Shown here: positions 10,190 through 20,952 of the stretch, one piece after another
Layout of the letters: each line of letters begins with the position of its first letter
Position numbering within the stretch: position 1 is the first letter of the stretch
Source: Zygnema circumcarinatum
Taxonomy: Eukaryota > Streptophyta > Zygnematophyceae > Zygnematales > Zygnemataceae
Direction: 5' to 3'
NCBI GenBank assembly: GCA_037447605.1
Contig: CM074822.1
Span: forward strand, 991,418-1,020,954
DNA: 29,537 nucleotides
Translations under genes and position numbers: made by a program
The notes under the pieces: model-generated
What the model saw: the letters and a program-made list of their open reading frames with translations, nothing else
Told to the model about the DNA's origin: nothing
Database searches by the model: none

Positions 10190-10636
10190 GCCTGCCGCAG
10201 AAGGAAGAGGGAGGGAGGGCGGGAGGGAGGGAACCAGAGGCCTCCGTGCAGGCGCCTTGCCTGAAACAAGAGCACGTTCAAGACTCCGCCCAATTGGAGA
10301 TCGCCACGTGGACACAAGTACCCACGTGACAGCCTGAGATTCGTCGGTTTTTAAGGGTACCGTTGACGGAAGCCGTGTGTTGACTCAACACTGTTGAGTC
10401 TGTTGAGTGTTGACACAGCGGATCGCTCTGGGAAAGTACAAAGGGCGAGGGAGGGCTTCCGTCAGCGGTACCCTACAAGACCGACGAAACTCAGGCTGCC
10501 ACGTGGGCACAAATGCCTACGTGGCGAGCTTCGATTGGGCGGAGACTTGAAAGTGCTCCTGTTGCAGGCAAGGCGCTTGCAGGGAGGCCTCTCTGGCTCC
10601 CTCCCTCCCTCCCGCTTTCTCTCTTCTGCGGCAGCC
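10190..10636. promoter_or_regulatory. Bidirectional promoter candidate between head-to-head first exons
   Basis: The 447 bp between the two ATGs carries paired elements in mirror order: CACGTG at 10305 and 10323 on the left, CACGTG at 10500 and TACGTGG at 10518 on the right, and CCAATTGG / GATTGGGC at about 10290 and 10533. Near the centre is a 19-bp near-perfect palindrome, GACTCAACACTGTTGAGTC, at 10382-10400, holding TGACTCA-type and TTGAC words. The same region recurs 1764 bp further on. Function is inferred from position and motif symmetry. Confidence 0.55.
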
Positions 10637-10695
10637 ATGGCTGCCACCCTCTCCCCCGTGCAGGCGGTGAGGGACGCCATAAAAACGTGCAGCTT
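10637..10695 (+). pseudogene. DUF639 exon 1, duplicate copy before the assembly gap
   Basis: Identical to exon 1 at 12401-12459 (MAATLSPVQAVRDAIKTCS plus two bases, donor GTGAGT). The downstream exon 2 exists only once, after the second copy. This copy most likely represents the same genomic exon repeated by an unmerged contig overlap, not a second gene. Confidence 0.75.
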
Positions 10696-10907
10696 GTGAG
10701 TAACAAGCCAACTGTTTTCTGCAACTTTGTTTCGTCTTTTTTGATTTTTTTTTCTCTTTAGTTGCGTTTTTCCGCTTCTTCTTTTTCCATCTCTCCTTCT
10801 TTTGTTTTTTCTCTATTTCTGCTATCCGTCAGATCATTGTCTCTTCTTTCAGCTTTTTTTCTCTTTCCTTCTCCCATACTTTCAAACGCTTTCTCGCCTT
10901 AGGTTTG

Positions 10908-11142
10908 CTTCTCCCTCTCTCCCTCTCCCTCTCTCTCTCCCTCTCTCCCTCGCTCTTTCTATCTCTCTCTTCCCCCCTCGCTCTCTCTCCCACTCTCTGT
11001 CTCTCCCTCTCTCTCTCTCTCCCCCCCGCTCTCTCTCCCACTCTGTGTCTCCCTCTCCCTCTCTCTCTTTCCCCTGCTCTCCTTCCCACTCTCTGTCTCT
11101 CCCCCCCCTCTGTCTCTCCCCCCCCCTCTCTCTCTCTCTCGC
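10908..11142. repeat. CT-rich tract in the right arm
   Basis: CTCTCT/CTCCCT repeat with C-runs, the inverted counterpart of the GA tract at 9730-9922. It recurs at about 12672-12906. Confidence 0.9.
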
Positions 11143-11497
11143 ACAAAGGGCTCGCTATCTATTCTTCCCCGCAACTATTCTACTTCTCTAGCACCCATCG
11201 GCTGTTAGCCCCCCATGGAATGAAGCATTTTATTGAAAGCATGTCAATTTTTTAAAGCGCATTTTGAATCTTGCAAATATCTCGTTGATATCTAGTCGAT
11301 GTTTCGTTCTCCCGGACAGATAATTAGGGCTTCATTGTAAAGATGTCTGTCACAATTTAGTTGCCAAATGCGGCACAGAGCCCCCCTCCCACATGTTGCC
11401 CCCCGCTCCCCTCCCCCCCCCTCCCCCCCCCCGAAAATAAGGATTGATAATGCGGAGTGCCGAGACGGCTCAGTGAAACTTGTTACACTGCATAAAC

Positions 11498-11507
11498 NNN
11501 NNNNNNN
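11498..11507. other. Assembly gap (ten N)
   Basis: Ten N bases join two sequence blocks. The 1754 bp on the left (9744-11497) and 1755 bp on the right (11508-13262) are the same sequence with a constant offset of 1764-1765, differing by about one base in a homopolymer run. Confidence 0.98.
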
Positions 11508-13262
11508 GAGCGGGGGGGGGGAAGAGAGAGGGGGAGGGAGAGACAGAGAGTGGGAGGGAGAGCGGGGGGGAGAGAGAGAGAGGGAGAGGGAGAAACAGAG
11601 AGTGGGAGAGAGAGCAGGGGGGAGAGAGAGAGAGAGGGAGAGAGAGAGAGAGGGAGAGACCGAGAGTGGGGGAGAGAGAAAAGCAAACCTAAGGCGAGGA
11701 AGCGTTTGAACGTATGAGAGAAGGAGAGAGAAGAAAAGGTGACAGAAGAGAAAATGAGCTGACGGATAGCAAATATAGAGAAAAAAAAAAGGAGAGATGG
11801 AGAAAGAAGGAGCGGAAAAACGCAACTATAAAGGTAAAAGAAAGATCAAAAAAGACGAAAACAAGGTTTACAAAACAGTTGGCTTGTTCCTCACAAGCTG
11901 CACGTTCTGATGGCGTCCCTCACCGCCTGCACGGGGGAGAGGGCGGCAGCCATGCCTGCCGCAGAAGGAAGAGGGAGGGAGGGCGGGAGGGAGGGAACCA
12001 GAGGCCTCCGTGCAGGCGCCTTGCCTGAAACAAGAGCACGTTCAAGACTCCGCCCAATTGGAGATCGCCACGTGGACACAAGTACCCACGTGACAGCCTG
12101 AGATTCGTCGGTTTTTAAGGGTACCGTTGACGGAAGCCGTGTGTTGACTCAACACTGTTGAGTCTGTTGAGTGTTGACACAGCGGATCGCTCTGGGAAAG
12201 TACAAAGGGCGAGGGAGGGCTTCCGTCAGCGGTACCCTACAAGACCGACGAAACTCAGGCTGCCACGTGGGCACAAATGCCTACGTGGCGAGCTTCGATT
12301 GGGCGGAGACTTGAAAGTGCTCCTGTTGCAGGCAAGGCGCTTGCAGGGAGGCCTCTCTGGCTCCCTCCCTCCCTCCCGCTTTCTCTCTTCTGCGGCAGCC
12401 ATGGCTGCCACCCTCTCCCCCGTGCAGGCGGTGAGGGACGCCATAAAAACGTGCAGCTTGTGAGTAACAAGCCAACTGTTTTCTGCAACTTTGTTTCGTC
12501 TTTTTTGATTTTTTTTTCTCTTTAGTTGCGTTTTTCCGCTTCTTCTTTTTCCATCTCTCCTTCTTTTGTTTTTTCTCTATTTCTGCTATCCGTCAGATCA
12601 TTGTCTCTTCTTTCAGCTTTTTTTCTCTTTCCTTCTCCCATACTTTCAAACGCTTTCTCGCCTTAGGTTTGCTTCTCCCTCTCTCCCTCTCCCTCTCTCT
12701 CTCCCTCTCTCCCTCGCTCTTTCTATCTCTCTCTTCCCCCCTCGCTCTCTCTCCCACTCTCTGTCTCTCCCTCTCTCTCTCTCTCCCCCCCCGCTCTCTC
12801 TCCCACTCTGTGTCTCCCTCTCCCTCTCTCTCTTTCCCCTGCTCTCCTTCCCACTCTCTGTCTCTCCCCCCCCTCTGTCTCTCCCCCCCCCTCTCTCTCT
12901 CTCTCGCACAAAGGGCTCGCTATCTATTCTTCCCCGCAACTATTCTACTTCTCTAGCACCCATCGGCTGTTAGCCCCCCATGGAATGAAGCATTTTATTG
13001 AAAGCATGTCAATTTTTTAAAGCGCATTTTGAATCTTGCAAATATCTCGTTGATATCTAGTCGATGTTTCGTTCTCCCGGACAGATAATTAGGGCTTCAT
13101 TGTAAAGATGTCTGTCACAATTTAGTTGCCAAATGCGGCACAGAGCCCCCCTCCCACATGTTGCCCCCCGCTCCCCTCCCCCCCCCTCCCCCCCCCCGAA
13201 AATAAGGATTGATAATGCGGAGTGCCGAGACGGCTCAGTGAAACTTGTTACACTGCATAAAC
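11508..13262. repeat. Near-identical copy of 9744-11497
   Basis: Direct repeat of the block before the gap, including both inverted arms and both first exons. The only difference noticed is one extra base in a homopolymer run. After 13262 the sequence continues into DUF639 intron 1, whereas the left copy stops at the gap. This is what two overlapping but unmerged contigs would look like. Confidence 0.9.
11895..11953 (-). pseudogene. Inverted copy of DUF639 exon 1 (copy after the gap)
   Basis: Same as the element at 10131-10189, offset by 1764. If the gap is an unmerged overlap, the two are one locus. Confidence 0.68.
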
Positions 13263-16200
13263 TTATCAAACGAATGAAATATTTTCAATTTGGAAGAATG
13301 AGAGTGCAACGATTTTAATTCAACCACTTCACAAATTGGAAACTGTTTCTTGCAAAATGACCAGCTGTCCTGCTGGAAGTTGAACATATTCTTTCGACAA
13401 AGACAATGCATTGCATGTTCTAGCACTGCTTTGCAGGGTTATTGTTCGAAGGACTTGCTGAAAGTGCTGGGGGCAAAATTTCTTCAACTGCATTGCTTGT
13501 GATGAATATTCATTTTTGGTTGAGTACTTGTTCATTTCGAATCATGCATTCATAATGGTCTGCTGTCTTTTTTTCATTGTGCTTCAATTTGGGTCCCTGC
13601 AAAATGAGAGAACAGATATAGTTTTCAATATTCAAGACAACATTCATAGAATATTGTCCATTTAGTACATTAAGGTTTTAGGTTTAGATGTATGCCTAGT
13701 GGTGCCGCAAGAATGCGCAAATGGCATGAACTCAATAAGTGTGAGAGCAAGACATTATGTTTCTCGTTTCATTCGTGACTTTGCTTGACCAGCAGACCTT
13801 CGCAAAGGAACTTTGAAAAAAATTCCGCTTCTGTTTTCCCGTTCTCTGCTTTCCATTTTCCATATGCCGCCCCTTTCCTTGTACGTCACTTTCTGTGTTC
13901 GATACCTGATATAGATCCTTTGAATAATGCAGGTTTGCTAAATCATCTCCTGATGAACTCGAAGAAGATTTCAAGAGGTTGGCGTCTCCTGCCCTGCAGG
14001 AAGGCCCGCTTGCTGCCCAAAGGTTGCTAGAATACTGCGTCTACAGAGCCTTTGTAACACTCGGACCCTCCACCCTGCAGGCATCCTATAAGGTGAAGCC
14101 CTAATCTAGCCTTTACAATGTTCGGAAGATGGGGTTGTGGTGGGCTGAGTTGGGAGGGTGGTCGTTTTGAGCCAAGGAAGAAGATTCCAGAACTTAGGGA
14201 AATAGGGAACTTTAGATGTATTCATTTTGTGGAAAACTAGGTTAGCCGACGTTAACTAGGTTTGCCGTTTGGTCTGTTAAGCAATACTCGGTTTGAAACG
14301 CACATGTATTGACCAGAATTGTGTGACTAGGGATACATCAAAGTGCTCACCATACTCTAACATTTGGAAAATCAAAATTTGTTGCAGGATCCTTCCTTTA
14401 GGAAAACCACCTTCAGCCTCATGCAAGCTTGGATGTTAGCCACGCCTGGATACAAGTTCCAACCTCGCTCCCCAAAGGTGGATTAGCAATCCTTTCCGAG
14501 ACAGATGTCACTCTATTTCTGCATGAATTCCTTGGCAGCTATTTCATTATGTACTACACAACCATTTCATCTAGAAACACCAAAGGGATGGAGGGCTCAT
14601 CATGCATAATAGGGAGAAAATTTAGCTGTGCTATAACTGACTATCTGGCTGAGTTCCTTCCAACTTGTCCTATCATTCTTTCCCTCTGTTGGAATCCCTG
14701 ATTAATTCTCAGCAATAGTATTTTCTAGGGTAAACCTGCATAAGCATCGGTAACCCATAACAGAACTTAAACATGCATCATAACATGTGCAACATGACGT
14801 AACATATGCAACATACATATAACATATGTAACATATGCAGGTCCACTGCCGGAATGGGATCTGCAGGACAAATGGGGCCCTCCTATTCCGCAATCGGCCT
14901 TTCTACGAATCGCAGCGGCTGTTGGGAACGCTGTGAATGTAGTGACTGCCTACGCTCTCTTTGATACTCTCACAGCCTCTAATCCAGATCTCTCATTTGA
15001 GACGTGGGATAAGTATCTGCAAGCTTTCTTGAGGTACTGATCTTCAACTTCATGCATACTGTATTTCGATTACAGTCCGAATAATAGTGAAACAGCAGCA
15101 CCTATTGGAGGAGCAGGACAAGGTTCGCTGCGTCTAACTTAAACATGTTTCTCCTCCGAACTTGTGTTCTTTGTTTTTCCCAAATCGAATATAGGGCAAA
15201 GCAGCAGATGGAAAAGTCAACATTCAGCAACCAAAAATTACTTGCATTGCAACCTGGGGAGCTCGTGTTGGCTGAGACTAATGCTTCAATGGTCAAAGCT
15301 GCTGATGGAAGCTCAGTACATGGCCTGCTCACTTTGACAAACTGTGGACTCTACTTTCAGGTGAATGAGTAGTCTTGTGAAAATATTGAAGAAGATGGGC
15401 ATCAGCATATGTTATCTAGAAAAAGGCGATGAGAGCAGCCTTTGTATGAGTTTAGTGTTCTATTGACAGGGAGGAGAGAGGAAGCTCATTACTTGCTCAA
15501 AAGCTTACTCTCTCCCTCTACTCTGCAGGGTGACTCTAGACGGCTCATGGGTGCCCGTAAACCTGCTCAGCGATTTGAGCTTGCAGCCGATATGAAGCAG
15601 ACAGTCCAATCAGAGAGGGTCGGCCCCCTCGGGACTCGAATCTTTGACCGAGCTCTCACAATCACTTCTGATTCTGAGTAAATAACCTCCTGTTAAACTA
15701 TGATGTTAAACTGTGATAAAACTCCCCATTTCTGTTGCCCACATGTTGTAGCACATCAAGATCGTATAGAAGCAATTGAACTTTCAAGAATTGTAGGTTT
15801 GAGTCTCCTTCGACATTGTTTTGTTCAACATTTCTCAAGTTTCACCTGCTTGGAATTCTGGTTTTGTTCAGGTCTGAGTCATGGGTGTTGGACTTTTTGG
15901 AATACTCGGGCCATCGCCAGCGTGACAGCTGGCAAGCCATGATTGGAGAAGTTTTGGCCATGCATGGGTTCAATAGAGAGTATGCTCCCATGGCGGAAGA
16001 TGAGAGCGAGGGCCTCATAGAAGAGCTGGCAATAAATGGAGCAAAACATGCACAAGCCATGGCTGTGGAGGGGATAGCTCAGCTGCAGGTAATATTGCTT
16101 TCTAACCAGCATCAGCATCAGCATTATGGCATGTACTTTCAGCGATTTAATTGTTTATTTATAGATTTGATGCTGCATCAGCAGTAGGTCATTCTTGTTT

Positions 16201-16288
16201 ATGGCACATGTTGGAGGGCACTTTCCTGAGAGTGAATGGGAGGGAGGGAGAGTTGTTATGACATTGACCTGCCTCTCTCTCTCCCTCA

Positions 16289-16387
<99 letters not shown>

Positions 16388-19300
16388 TTCTCATTGTATC
16401 TCTCTCTCCCTTTCTCGAACGCTTGCTTGCAGGCTGTTCATAGTGTCCTGGGCTCCCCTCCCATGCATTCAGAGAGGTTGCTTCAATTCCTCTGGGCATC
16501 CCAAATTCCTGAAGGACATCTTATAGAGCAAGCATTAGCAGTAGAGCTATGGGGAGAAAGACCAGCCCCCCCAGGCTTCATGCAAAAGTTATCTTCTGCT
16601 TTTCGGAGTTCTCTCAGTACATCAGCAACCGAAACATCCGTAGGGGTAGATCTGAGTGGGGAGAATATAGGGGAGGTAGAGGATGACGAGGAGGAAGAGG
16701 AAGAAGAGGAAGTTTTTAAAGAGGATAATAGCAAAAGAAGTTTAGACGATTCTGGGGGGAATGGAGATCATATTGGTGGTGATTGGGAGGGTCAGCCGAG
16801 AGATCATGATAGTTTAAGAAGTAGAGTTGTAGTATTGGAGGGGTCACATGAAAGGAGTGCTGGTAGACTGCCTGCAATTGGAAACAACGGAGCTATGTTC
16901 CCCAAATCTTGGATGGAATCACCTACATGGAAAACGGAGGAATCACTCTCCTTTTGGCGTGAAAAGAATGATGAAGGACTTTGGGTCGGTGGTCCTCTTA
17001 TTGTGGGAGGGGAGACGAGGTTAGAGAAGGCTTTGGCAGCTGGCAGGTAATGCAGAGTCGTCGCCCCCTCCCTCACTCTCTTCCCATCCCTCTCTCTCTC
17101 TCTTTCTCTCTCCCCCCAGTCAGAACCTCTAAGGGCATTTGAACAAAACTAAGCTTGAAAGTTCATTCCTAAGCAGTTATTTCCTTTTGGCTTGACGAAG
17201 ACTGGCTAACTGATGCAAAAGAGCCTTTTCCTCGAGACAATAGTTTCTTACTCTCTCTCTCCCTCTCGCTCTCTCTTTGCACGTCATAGTCCTCCCTCTT
17301 ATGTCCGTATGTTTTGTCCTTTGTAATGAGCAGGGCTCAGGAATCGTTGGCTGAGAAAGCGCAGGCGAGCATAGATGGAGCATTGATAGATGGCATCCCT
17401 AAGAACATTGATCTCCTCAAGGTGAGGATTAGGGTATTCTTTGTCCAATCATAAGTTTTTATTAATAGGTTGTTCGACAAGTTTTTCATGCATCGCTGCC
17501 TTTAGTAGAGATGATATTATAGATGTTTATGACTAACTAACGACTTTGTACCTTCGGAAATTTCATTGCATAGCCTCGCTTATACCAAGTTGTTTCTGAA
17601 GTCCAAGTCAGTCATGTCCATACAGTCAACTTCTATCTCCTATCGAAAGAGATTTTGCTTTATCTGTGCTGTCCAGGTTTGCCAAGTTATGAAGGTTTAA
17701 GTAAACATGTTCACCAATTGCATCACTTGACATACTTTCCCCATGTCATAGCAAAGGATTTGTCTAGTTTGCCTTAGGATAGGCCTGTTCTGACTTGTCT
17801 TTTTCTTTGCAGGAGCTGCTCTTTCCCCTCATCCTCCTCATACGCCTTGTCTTTGTAAAAGCACCTCGCTGGGATAATCCTCCCCTTACTATAGCCACAG
17901 CTGTTGGCATGCTCTATCTGATTAACAGGTGTGTTAGTAACCCTTTGAGCCCACATGACTCCATGCTTGTGATGATTTGGCAAATTGACAAATTTTAAGC
18001 CAATTGGCCCCTTATACATACTCTGGAACAATGCCAATAAGAATGTCCTTTCGCCAACGAATAATGCATTTATCATATTTAACTGCTTCATACCATTCAT
18101 ACCATTCATACCATCACTCATTGGCTCAGCATGTCCTAGTATTATAATCATATACCATCTGATAGCCAATGTCTTGCTTGCGGCTGATCTTATGTCTTGC
18201 TATGGCAATGCAGTGACTTCCTTTGGATGCTTCCTTCGGTGAGCATTGTTTGCTCTATCCTGGTTATGCTCTTTCTACGCCTCACAAGAAGAAATGCCAA
18301 AAGTGAACCCTTTGTGTTCATCACCAAGAGGTCCGGCAACACTCTCAGTAAAATTGTGAAGCTGAAGCAAGTTCTGGACACTATCACGGCTATACTTCAA
18401 GGACTAAACATTACTCTTCTCAAATGCCGTACGATTCTTTTTTCCGACGTGCCAGAGGTGGGTTACATCCTGGTTGCAGAGGGAGGGAGGGAGAGAGAGG
18501 GGGAGAGGTTGAGGGGTCGTGCAGAGGGAGAGAGGGAGAGAGAGCGAGAGAGCGGTTGAGGGGACGGTGCAGAGGGGGAGAGAATGGGAGGGGTTGAGGG
18601 GTTGGTGCAGAGGGAGAGAGAGAGGGAAAGAGGTTGATGGGTCGGTGCAGAGGGAGGGAGAAAGAGAGAGGATAGAGGTTAAGGGGTCGATGCAGAGGAA
18701 GACAGGGAGAGAGTTCCTTTGCACCATCTTCGACGAAAATAATAGTAATAACAGCACATTGTGTACGTTGTTTTGCATTGACAGTCAAATTTCCTTCGAA
18801 CAGTAGGGGGTTTTAGTCTTAGAAAAGTTTAACTTTTGGATTTCGTAACCAGTACACGTTTTATGGTGTCTGAAACCCCCTAGTGTAGTCGGAGACAAGA
18901 GGGAGAGAGAAAGGAGTGAGAGAGGAAAGGGAGAGGAGACCCTCACTTTTGACTTTCTCCCTTTTGGCTTTTGTAACAGGCTACTGACAAAGTCATACTT
19001 GCCGCCTTAGGCCTTGCATTGGCTCTCTTTGTGCTCGCGTGGTTTCCTTTTCGCCTCTTCTGCACTCTCTATGTAATTCACCTCTTCAGTCGGAATATGA
19101 GCTTCCGAAGAGGAAAGCCCGGTCGACAAACGATCGGTCGGAAACTCAAGCATTGGTGGGCCACTATCCCTGTAGCCCCAGTTACTATGGTGCAGCTAGA
19201 AAAAGAGGTGTGGGAGAAAGAAATAAAGGGGCTACCAGCTGAGGAGTTTCACAAAGAAGCCATCATTCGGCGGTTGGGTATGGGGGATAAACTTCAGCAA

Positions 19301-19471
19301 ATCGATGAAAATGGGGAGGCTATGGAAGTGTCGGCGGAGATCATAAGGATATCCGATGAAAGTGGGGCTCTCATTGACTTTGGGAAGGATCCGTCTCGTA
19401 CAGAAGTTGATGGGGAGCGTACAGCGGGCTTGAAGGTTTTGTCCAGATTCATTGAATCTGAACATAGTTGA
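12401..19471 (+). CDS. DUF639 family membrane protein, at least twelve exons
   Basis: Exons: 12401-12459, 13933-14092, 14388-14477, 14841-15033, 15195-15360, 15529-15677, 15872-16088, 16433-17046, 17334-17421, 17813-17928, 18214-18457 and 18980-19471 (TGA). Every junction is GT-AG and phase-consistent except exon 3 to exon 4, which is out by one base, so a short exon may be missing there. The product is about 862 residues, longer than the 650-700 common for plant DUF639 (PF04842). Family-like blocks are LTLTNCGLYFQ (exon 5), FELAADMKQTVQ and GPLGTRIFDRAL (exon 6), and WQAMIGEVLAMHGF (exon 7). Exon 8 adds an acidic low-complexity insert (DDEEEEEEEEV). Hydrophobic segments in exons 10-12 (LLFPLILLIRLVF, IATAVGMLYLI, SIVCSILVMLFL, AALGLALALFVLAWF) predict C-terminal membrane anchoring. 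The family's biochemical role is unknown. Confidence 0.88.
13263..13932. other. 3' part of DUF639 intron 1
   Basis: AT-richer, non-repetitive DNA between the duplicated block and the acceptor AATAATGCAG at 13932. Frames of 61-81 codons show no family signal. Confidence 0.6.
14765..14840. repeat. Degenerate AACATATG repeat in DUF639 intron 3
   Basis: Six to eight imperfect copies of a 9-10 bp unit (AACATGTGC, AACATGACGT, AACATATGC, AACATACAT, AACATATGT, AACATATGC), running straight into the acceptor at 14840. Confidence 0.7.
16265..16420. repeat. CT dinucleotide microsatellite in DUF639 intron 7
   Basis: A nearly pure (CT)n run ends 10-15 bases before the acceptor of exon 8 and so forms an unusually long polypyrimidine tract. 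Confidence 0.95.
18477..18720. repeat. Minisatellite in DUF639 intron 11
   Basis: Five copies of a core GGTTGAGGGGTCGGTGCAGA, starting at 18505, 18554, 18592, 18632 and 18677 (spacings 49, 38, 40, 45), each followed by a variable GA-rich filler. The minus strand gives a Pro/Leu/Ser-rich repeat frame that is a by-product. Confidence 0.8.
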
Positions 19472-20567
19472 TTGAGCGTGTACAAAAGGTGTGCATAGGC
19501 AACTTAGGTTTTCGTGTCTGGTTAGCGGGTCCAATGCCATGTCCCTGTAGAGTAATACCCCTCTAAGTTGGCTGTATTGGTAGGGGGTGAGAGAGAGAGT
19601 GAGGGAGAGAGAGAGAGGGATAGAGTGAGGGAGAGAATATGTACTGGCATCGGCTTGATGACCTCTGAAGGGCGCAAATTAGGGAAGAGCCCTGTGAACC
19701 TCCTTACAGAAGTTCCGTACCCTTTCTATTGTTTTCTGCTCGGATGTCTGAAGTTACGGAGGGGATATTTCGTACATTTCGGTACCGAGTGACGAGATAT
19801 GGAGGGGATCAACTGAGGAGGGTACTACTGCTAAAGGTTAGGATAAAAAAACATATGAGAGGGAGGAAGAGATTGGATGAGAGTTCTGCTGGGATTCTGG
19901 ACGCTTGAATGTTGCAGGCTCAGTGTAAAGATAGTTTTTAGAAGGGACATACATTTCAGTGCCGGCAGAGGTCTTCATATGACTTCTGCAACCGAGTCGA
20001 CCAAAAGTGTCAAGACTCGTTGTGTCATTAGTCCATGACGAGTAACTTGTGTCTCGGTATTCGTTTTATTTATGACCAGCAGATACCCTGTACAATGCCT
20101 CCCTCGGCCCACATATGACATGGCTGGCAACCCTTCTTTTGTTTTTTCAAAAGTTGTTTGAATATGAATGTACAATGTTCGAACGTAAATAAAGTCTTCT
20201 GGTTCGTAGAAAACTATGGATCTTTGCTTTTGGATGAACATTTATTGGGAACTAGAGTCAAGCATCGTCCAATGGTGATCCACAACGCATACACGGCTGT
20301 ACACGTGGCCAATTGCCATTGGAGGATGCTCAACTCTAAAAAGTTCGAGTTTTCGATCTCGACTCCATATCAGCAAGGCTTTTGCTACTTGCCATCACTG
20401 GATTGTTCCAATTTTATCACATTCTTAAGAAATCTAATCAGATAAGAAATCATTTCTAAGGTAATGACTTGTGTAGCACAAAGAAAAGAAGAAGCAAAAA
20501 AAAAAAAAAAGCCCTTAGTTGAATGCTAAACAAAGGTGACATGCGCCCACTGCTATATTTTCTTTGT

Positions 20568-20672
20568 TCGTACCGTACCGTATCGTATCGTACATTACAA
20601 TGTCGTATCGTTTCGTATCGTATAGTTTCGTCCTCCAGCGATATATGTACAGTACGGATTCCGTCCGTACCA
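20568..20672. repeat. CGTAT/CGTAC pentamer-like island
   Basis: Repeated CGTAC, CGTAT and CGTTT words (GTACCGTACCGTATCGTATC and variants), ending with GTACAGTACGG and CCGTCCGTACC. It resembles the 5900-6160 island and shorter patches near 7400-7440 and 26255-26305. Confidence 0.6.
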
Positions 20673-20706
20673 AAAAGTGCCATACACGAAATGAGTGCGT
20701 GGCGGT

Positions 20707-20905
20707 CACTCTCTCTCTCTCCCTCTCTCTTTCTCTCTCTCTTCTCTCGCTCGCTCTCTTTCTCAATACAAAGTAGCTCTCCCTCTCAATGTTTCCGATC
20801 GCCGCCCTCCTCCCCTCCATCTTCCGAAACCCCTCCCTATATCCCTCTCATTTCCTCTCTTTCTCCCTCAGCGCTGGACCTTTAGATTGCTCTCCCTCCC
20901 TCTCG
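20707..20905. repeat. CT-rich tract upstream of the methyltransferase
   Basis: CTCTCT and CCTCCC units, ending about 50 bp before the ATG at 20953, so probably in the 5' leader or core promoter. Pyrimidine-rich leader patches are known promoter-associated elements in plants; a role here is inferred. Confidence 0.75.
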
Positions 20906-20952
20906 TTCGGTCATTACCTCTCTTCTCCTCTGAGCCCGGTCTGATAGATTGC

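Larger units (their letters stand above)
9490..11382. repeat. Large inverted duplication around a divergent promoter
   Basis: The left arm (about 9490-10376) and right arm (about 10470-11382) are reverse complements at high but not perfect identity, joined by a spacer near 90 bp. Each arm holds, from the centre outward, promoter sequence with ACGT motifs, a first exon, a donor, a polypurine/polypyrimidine tract and intron sequence ending near GCGGCACAGAG. Differences between arms (the exon peptide MAAA..IR versus MAAT..IK, GA-tract lengths) argue for a real, aged duplication and not a read-through palindrome artefact. There is no target-site duplication at the outer ends. Confidence 0.85.
19472..20952. 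other. Spacer between the DUF639 and methyltransferase genes
   Basis: Contains the DUF639 3' flank, a GA tract at about 19586-19640, an AATAAA word at about 20187, an A-run near 20496-20510, a CGTA-rich island (20568-20672) and a CT tract (20707-20905). No gene is seen. Confidence 0.6.
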
